Position numbers and translations under genes: made by a program
In this document: in pieces, positions 60,253-64,000 of the stretch
How the letters are laid out: the number at the start of each line of letters is the position of its first letter
Position numbering within the stretch: the first letter of the stretch is position 1
Notes under the pieces: generated by a model
What the model saw: only the letters and a program-made list of their open reading frames with translations
Told to the model about the DNA's origin: nothing
The model's database searches: none
Origin: Mycobacterium sp. 852013-50091_SCH5140682
GTDB taxonomy: Bacteria; Actinomycetota; Actinomycetes; Mycobacteriales; Mycobacteriaceae
Assembly (NCBI RefSeq): GCF_001665685.1
Contig: NZ_LZTB01000120.1
Coordinates: 1-64,000, forward strand
DNA: 64,000 bases
Direction of reading: 5' to 3'

Positions 60253-61826
60253 GGACACTGCAGGGTTCCGACCGGTTCCGTAAGGGCCTGATGGGCGTGG
60301 CCGTGGTCGCGCTCATCATCGCGGTGGGTTCGACGCTGACCAGCGTGCCGATGATCTTCGCCGTACCGACCTACTACGCGCAGTTCACCGACACCGGTGG
60401 CTTGAACGTGGGCGACCGGGTGCGCATCGCCGGTATGGACGTCGGTGATGTCAAGACGATGGACATCAGCGGGGACAAGGTGGTGATCGGCTATACGCTC
60501 GGCGGCCGCACCATCGGCACCGAGAGCCGGGCCGCCATCCGGACCGACACCATCCTCGGCCGCAAGAACATCGAGATCCAGCCGCGGGGCAACCAGACCC
60601 TGGCCCCGGGCGGAACATTGCCGGTCGGCCAGACGACCACGCCGTATCAGATCTACGACGCCATCTTCGATGTCACCCGCAATGCCTCCGGGTGGGACAT
60701 CCAATCGGTCAAGCAGTCGCTGAACGTGCTGTCGGAGACGGTGGATCAGACCTCGCCGCACCTGAGCGCCGCGCTCGACGGGGTGGCCAGATTCTCCGAG
60801 ACCATCGGCAAGCGCGACGATCAGGTCCGCCAGCTGCTGGCCAACGCGAACAAAATCGCCACGGTGCTCGGTGACCGCAGCACCCAGGTGAACCAGCTGC
60901 TGGTGAACGCGCAGACCCTGCTGGCCGCGGTCAACCAGCGTGGCCAGGCTGTCAGCCTGCTGCTCGAGCGGGTGTCGTCGGTGTCGCAGCAGGTCGAAGG
61001 CCTGATCAACGACAATCCGAACCTCAACCACGTGCTGGAGCAGCTGCGCACGGTCAGCGACATCCTGGTGCAGCGCAAGCAGGACCTCGCCGACACGCTG
61101 ACCATCGCGGGCAAGTTCATCACCTCGCTGGCCGAGGCGCTGGCCTCCGGCCCGTACTTCAAGGTCATGCTCGTCAACCTGCTGCCGCCGCAGATCCTGC
61201 AGCCCTTCGTCGACGCCGCGTTCAAGAAGCGCGGCATCGATCCGGAGGAGTTCTGGCGCAACGCGGGCCTGCCGTCGTTCCGGTTCCCGGATCCCAACGG
61301 CAAGCGGTTCGAGAACGGCGCACCGCCGCCGGCACCGACGCCGCTGGAAGGCACCCCGGAGCATCCGGGACCGGCCGTCCCGCCCGGTTCGCCGTGCTCG
61401 TACACGCCGACAGCGCAGGGCATTCCGTCGCCGGGTAACCCGCTGCCGTGTGCGGCCGCCACCGTGGGGCCGTTCGGTGACAACCCGTACGGGCCGAACT
61501 ACGGCCCGCCCGACGTCGCGACGTCCGCACCGAATCCGGATGGTGTGGCGCACTCACCGGGCGTGCCCAGCGCGGCGATCCCCGGTCAGATGCCGCCGGA
61601 TCAGCCGGGTGCCCCGGTGCCTCTGGCTCCCGGTCCGCCGGGTGCCCGCACCGTGCCGGTCAGCCCGCAGCCCGGGCCCGACGAGTTCGTCCCCGGGTTC
61701 GCGCCGATACCGCCGCCGCTGAATGCGCCACCGGCACCTCCGGGTCCGGGTCCGCAGCTGCCGCCGGTGGACACGGCTCCGTTGCCGGGTAATCCGCCGT
61801 TCCTTCCGCCCGGGTCGCAGGGATAG
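60249..61826 (+). CDS. mce1C: Mce1C, MCE-domain protein with Pro-rich tail
   Basis: 525 residues. Membrane anchor at about 14-38, MCE domain (YYAQFTDTGGLNVGDRVRIAGMDVGDVKTMDI), helical barrel segment to about 350, then a 170-residue Pro/Gly/Ala-rich tail, probably extended in the envelope. ATG at 60249 overlaps the mce1B stop in ATGA. Confidence 0.94.
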   Translation: MRTLQGSDRFRKGLMGVAVVALIIAVGSTLTSVPMIFAVPTYYAQFTDTGGLNVGDRVRIAGMDVGDVKTMDISGDKVVIGYTLGGRTIGTESRAAIRTDTILGRKNIEIQPRGNQTLAPGGTLPVGQTTTPYQIYDAIFDVTRNASGWDIQSVKQSLNVLSETVDQTSPHLSAALDGVARFSETIGKRDDQVRQLLANANKIATVLGDRSTQVNQLLVNAQTLLAAVNQRGQAVSLLLERVSSVSQQVEGLINDNPNLNHVLEQLRTVSDILVQRKQDLADTLTIAGKFITSLAEALASGPYFKVMLVNLLPPQILQPFVDAAFKKRGIDPEEFWRNAGLPSFRFPDPNGKRFENGAPPPAPTPLEGTPEHPGPAVPPGSPCSYTPTAQGIPSPGNPLPCAAATVGPFGDNPYGPNYGPPDVATSAPNPDGVAHSPGVPSAAIPGQMPPDQPGAPVPLAPGPPGARTVPVSPQPGPDEFVPGFAPIPPPLNAPPAPPGPGPQLPPVDTAPLPGNPPFLPPGSQG

Positions 61827-61835
61827 GCCACAGCT

Positions 61836-63479
61836 ATGTCAACGATTTTCAACATCCGAAACCTGAAGCTGCCGCACATGTCGCGGCTGGCGGTGATCTT
61901 GGGTGCGCTGGCAGTAGTGGTGGCCCTCGCGGTCGGCTACTTCGGTATCAGCCTCTACAAGAAGCTGACCAACACGACGGTCACGGCGTACTTCCCCGAG
62001 GTGCTTGCGCTGTATCCCGGCGACAAGGTCCTCATCATGGGCGTCCGCGTCGGCGCGATCGACAGCATCGAGACCGCAGGCGACAAGATGAAGGTGGTCT
62101 TCCACTTCAACAACCGGTACAAGGTGCCGGAGAACGCCAGTGCCTCCGTGCTGAACCCGAGCCTGGTGGCCTCCCGCGTCATCCAGCTCTCGCCGCCCTA
62201 CACCGGCGGACCGCAGATGCAGGACGGCGCGGTCATCCCGGTGGACCGGACCCAGATCCCCATCGAGTACGACGAGCTGCGCAACCAGGTGACGCGCCTG
62301 CTGCACGATCTGGGCCCGACGCCCGAACAGCCCAAGGGCCCGTTCGGTGACATCGTCGAGTCGTTCGCCGACGGCTTCGCAGGCAAGGGCGAGCAGCTCA
62401 ACCGCACGCTGAACGGTCTGTCGGAGGCGTTGACCACGCTCAACCAGGGCCGCGGCGACTTCTTCACGATCGTCAAGAGCCTGGCGCTGTTCGTCAACGC
62501 ATTGCACAAGAGCGATCAGCAATTCGTCGCGCTCAACAACGATCTGGCGAAGTTCACCGGCTACTTCTCCAAAGATGACGAGTTGGCCAGCGCGGTACAG
62601 AACCTGAACCAGGTGCTCAAGACCACCCGCCAGTTCTTGGACAAGAACGGTGGCGTGCTGACCCACGACGTCAACAACCTCGAAGAGGCCACCACGGCGA
62701 TCCTCCAGCCGGAGCCGCGCAACGGCCTGGAGACGGGCCTGCACGCGTACCCGAACCTGGCCGCCAACGTGGTCAACATCGTGGCGCCCAACCAGGGCGG
62801 CATCATCGGTCTGCCGGTGCTGCCAGGCCTGACCAGCTTCTCCAACCCGCTGCAGTTCATCTGCAGCTCGATTCAGGCGGGAAGCCGGCTGGGCTACCAG
62901 GATTCGGCGGAGTTGTGTGCGCAGTACCTCGCGCCGATCCTTGACGCGATCAAGTTCAACTTCCTGCCGTTCGGCATGAACCTGGCCAGTACTGCGATGA
63001 CGCTGCCCAAGCAGATCGCCTACTCCGAGCCGCGGCTGCAGCCGCCGGGCGGATACAAGGACACGACCGTTCCGGGCATCTGGGCGCGGGACACCTTGTT
63101 CTCGCACGGCAACCACGAGCAGGGCTGGACGGTCGCGCCGGGCATGCAGGGCGTGCAGGTGCAGCCGTTCACCCAGAACATGCTCACGCCGGAGTCGTTG
63201 GCCGAGTTGATGGGTGGCCCCGACATCGTCGCGCCGCCGGCTCCGCCGGCGTTCGGGGCGCCTCCCGGTGGCAACCTGCCCGGTCCGCCCAACGCTTACG
63301 ACCAGAACAACCCGCTGCCGCCGCCGTGGTATCCGCAGCCCGGGCCGCCGCCCGGACCGGCGCCAGGCGTCATCCCAGGAGATCCGTTGTCAGCCATCGC
63401 CCCGGCGGCTCCGGCCGCCCCGGCACCCGCACCCGCACCGAGTGGGCCGCCGTTGCCCGCAGAGGCAGGAGGGTCGTAA
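61836..63479 (+). CDS. mce1D: Mce1D, MCE-domain protein with Pro-rich tail
   Basis: 547 residues (about 530 in M. tuberculosis). Membrane anchor at about 15-38, MCE domain (VTAYFPEVLALYPGDKVLIMGVRVGAIDSI), long helices, and a Pro-rich C-terminus (from about 450) with PPPGPAPG repeats. Starts 9 bp after mce1C; its TAA shares one base with the lprK ATG. Confidence 0.94.
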   Translation: MSTIFNIRNLKLPHMSRLAVILGALAVVVALAVGYFGISLYKKLTNTTVTAYFPEVLALYPGDKVLIMGVRVGAIDSIETAGDKMKVVFHFNNRYKVPENASASVLNPSLVASRVIQLSPPYTGGPQMQDGAVIPVDRTQIPIEYDELRNQVTRLLHDLGPTPEQPKGPFGDIVESFADGFAGKGEQLNRTLNGLSEALTTLNQGRGDFFTIVKSLALFVNALHKSDQQFVALNNDLAKFTGYFSKDDELASAVQNLNQVLKTTRQFLDKNGGVLTHDVNNLEEATTAILQPEPRNGLETGLHAYPNLAANVVNIVAPNQGGIIGLPVLPGLTSFSNPLQFICSSIQAGSRLGYQDSAELCAQYLAPILDAIKFNFLPFGMNLASTAMTLPKQIAYSEPRLQPPGGYKDTTVPGIWARDTLFSHGNHEQGWTVAPGMQGVQVQPFTQNMLTPESLAELMGGPDIVAPPAPPAFGAPPGGNLPGPPNAYDQNNPLPPPWYPQPGPPPGPAPGVIPGDPLSAIAPAAPAAPAPAPAPSGPPLPAEAGGS

Positions 63480-64000
63480 TGCGTGGGATCAGGCTGCCCA
63501 AGAAGGTGGCGCCCAAGAAGGTCGGCTTACGGCTGGCCGTGTTGGCGGCCGCGACGCTGATGCTGACCTCGTGTGGGCAGTGGCGTGGCATCGCCAACGT
63601 CCCGCTGCCGGGTGGGCCCGGCACCGAGGGTGGCCACACCACTCTGTACGTGCAGATGCCGGAGACGTTGGCGCTCAACGCCAACAGCCGGGTGCGGGTC
63701 CGCGACGTGTTCGTCGGCCGGGTCCGCAGCATCGAATTGGTCAACTGGGTGCCCACGCTGACGCTCGATCTGGAGCCGGGCATCCAACTGCCGAAGAACA
63801 CGCTGGCCAAGATCGGCCAGACCAGCTTGCTGGGTTCGCAGCACATCGAGCTCAACCCGCCGGACCAGAATCCGTCGACGGAGATGCTCCGCAGCGGCGA
63901 CACCATCCCGCTGGCGCAGTCGTCGGCCTACCCGACGATCGAGCGGACGCTGGCCGGGATCTCCGGCATCCTCACCGGTGGCGGCATCCCGAACATCGAG
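63479..64000 (+). CDS. lprK: Mce1E/LprK lipoprotein (3' end outside the window)
   Basis: 174 codons are present. Basic N-terminus with two PKK repeats, hydrophobic core, lipobox LTSC (Cys32), then the MCE domain (YVQMPETLALNANSRVRVRDVFVGRVRSIEL). The only lipoprotein among the Mce1 subunits, as expected for Mce1E. Overlaps mce1D by one base (TAATG). The window ends inside the helical part. Confidence 0.94.
   Translation, partial: MRGIRLPKKVAPKKVGLRLAVLAAATLMLTSCGQWRGIANVPLPGGPGTEGGHTTLYVQMPETLALNANSRVRVRDVFVGRVRSIELVNWVPTLTLDLEPGIQLPKNTLAKIGQTSLLGSQHIELNPPDQNPSTEMLRSGDTIPLAQSSAYPTIERTLAGISGILTGGGIPNIE

Noticed and set aside
1..64000. CRISPR arrays, tRNA, rRNA and insertion sequences
   Set aside because: I looked for regular repeats, tRNA-like cloverleaf motifs and transposase reading frames and saw none; a covariance-model search would settle the RNA question.

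Overview
The window looks like a chromosomal segment of a fast-growing Mycobacterium (Mycolicibacterium type, close to M. smegmatis or M. fortuitum). The evidence is high GC, frequent GTG starts, an ESX-1 locus, an mce1 locus and mycobacterium-type gene order. From position 18 kb onward many genes follow the order I remember for M. tuberculosis Rv0144 to Rv0173: TetR, methyltransferase, SDR, quinone oxidoreductase, PtpB, FadE2, PntAB, Rv0157A/Rv0158, AdhE1, thioesterase, SRPBCC, Mce1R, FadD5, YrbE1AB, Mce1A-E. A fructose phosphotransferase system, which M. tuberculosis lacks, lies between ESX-1 and this block and points to a saprophytic lifestyle. The first 40 bases are not biological: they match an Illumina Nextera tagmentation adapter, so the window begins at a contig end.

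Layout. 0-4 kb: minus-strand end of ESX-1 (mycP1, eccE1, espB, the last cut off by the adapter). 4.3-8.5 kb: an EspC-like protein, a 792-residue protein with an EspA-like N-terminus, and a lipoprotein. GC content drops sharply inside the middle gene, so this accessory module is the most interesting part of the window. 8.6-14.4 kb: PTS genes (HPr, fructose IIABC, 1-phosphofructokinase and a DeoR repressor on minus; enzyme I divergent on plus). 14.5-18.2 kb: pirin, a FUSC exporter and its TetR. 18.3-25.2 kb: TetR, an SAM methyltransferase, a small secreted protein, then a tightly overlapping plus-strand run (SDR, quinone reductase, HAD, methyltransferase, DUF456, YceI). 25.2-31.7 kb: PtpB-like phosphatase, FadE2, DUF1348, MFS and LysR, and a NarL-type two-component system. 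31.7-39.4 kb, all minus: LCP enzyme, acyl-CoA dehydrogenase, PntB, fused PntA, CorA and TetR. 39.5-45 kb: cytochrome P450, a Q/P/Y-rich protein, DUF1345 and a taurine/sulfonate-type ABC importer. 45-53.6 kb: hydrolase, Rv0157A/Rv0158-like genes, a MarR/methyltransferase/acyl-CoA dehydrogenase group, AdhE1, a thioesterase, SRPBCC and a secreted lipase. 53.6-64 kb: mce1R and the mce1 lipid-import operon, cut off inside lprK (mce1E).

The genes combine envelope export (ESX-1), lipid import and activation (Mce1, FadD5, several acyl-CoA dehydrogenases), sugar uptake, and many small repressor/target pairs whose intergenic regions carry visible inverted repeats. Notable small features are a 29-codon ORF joined to mce1A and mce1B by ATGA overlaps, three other micro-genes, and two convergent gene pairs whose stop codons share one CTAG. 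I saw no tRNA, rRNA, CRISPR array, insertion sequence or transposase.
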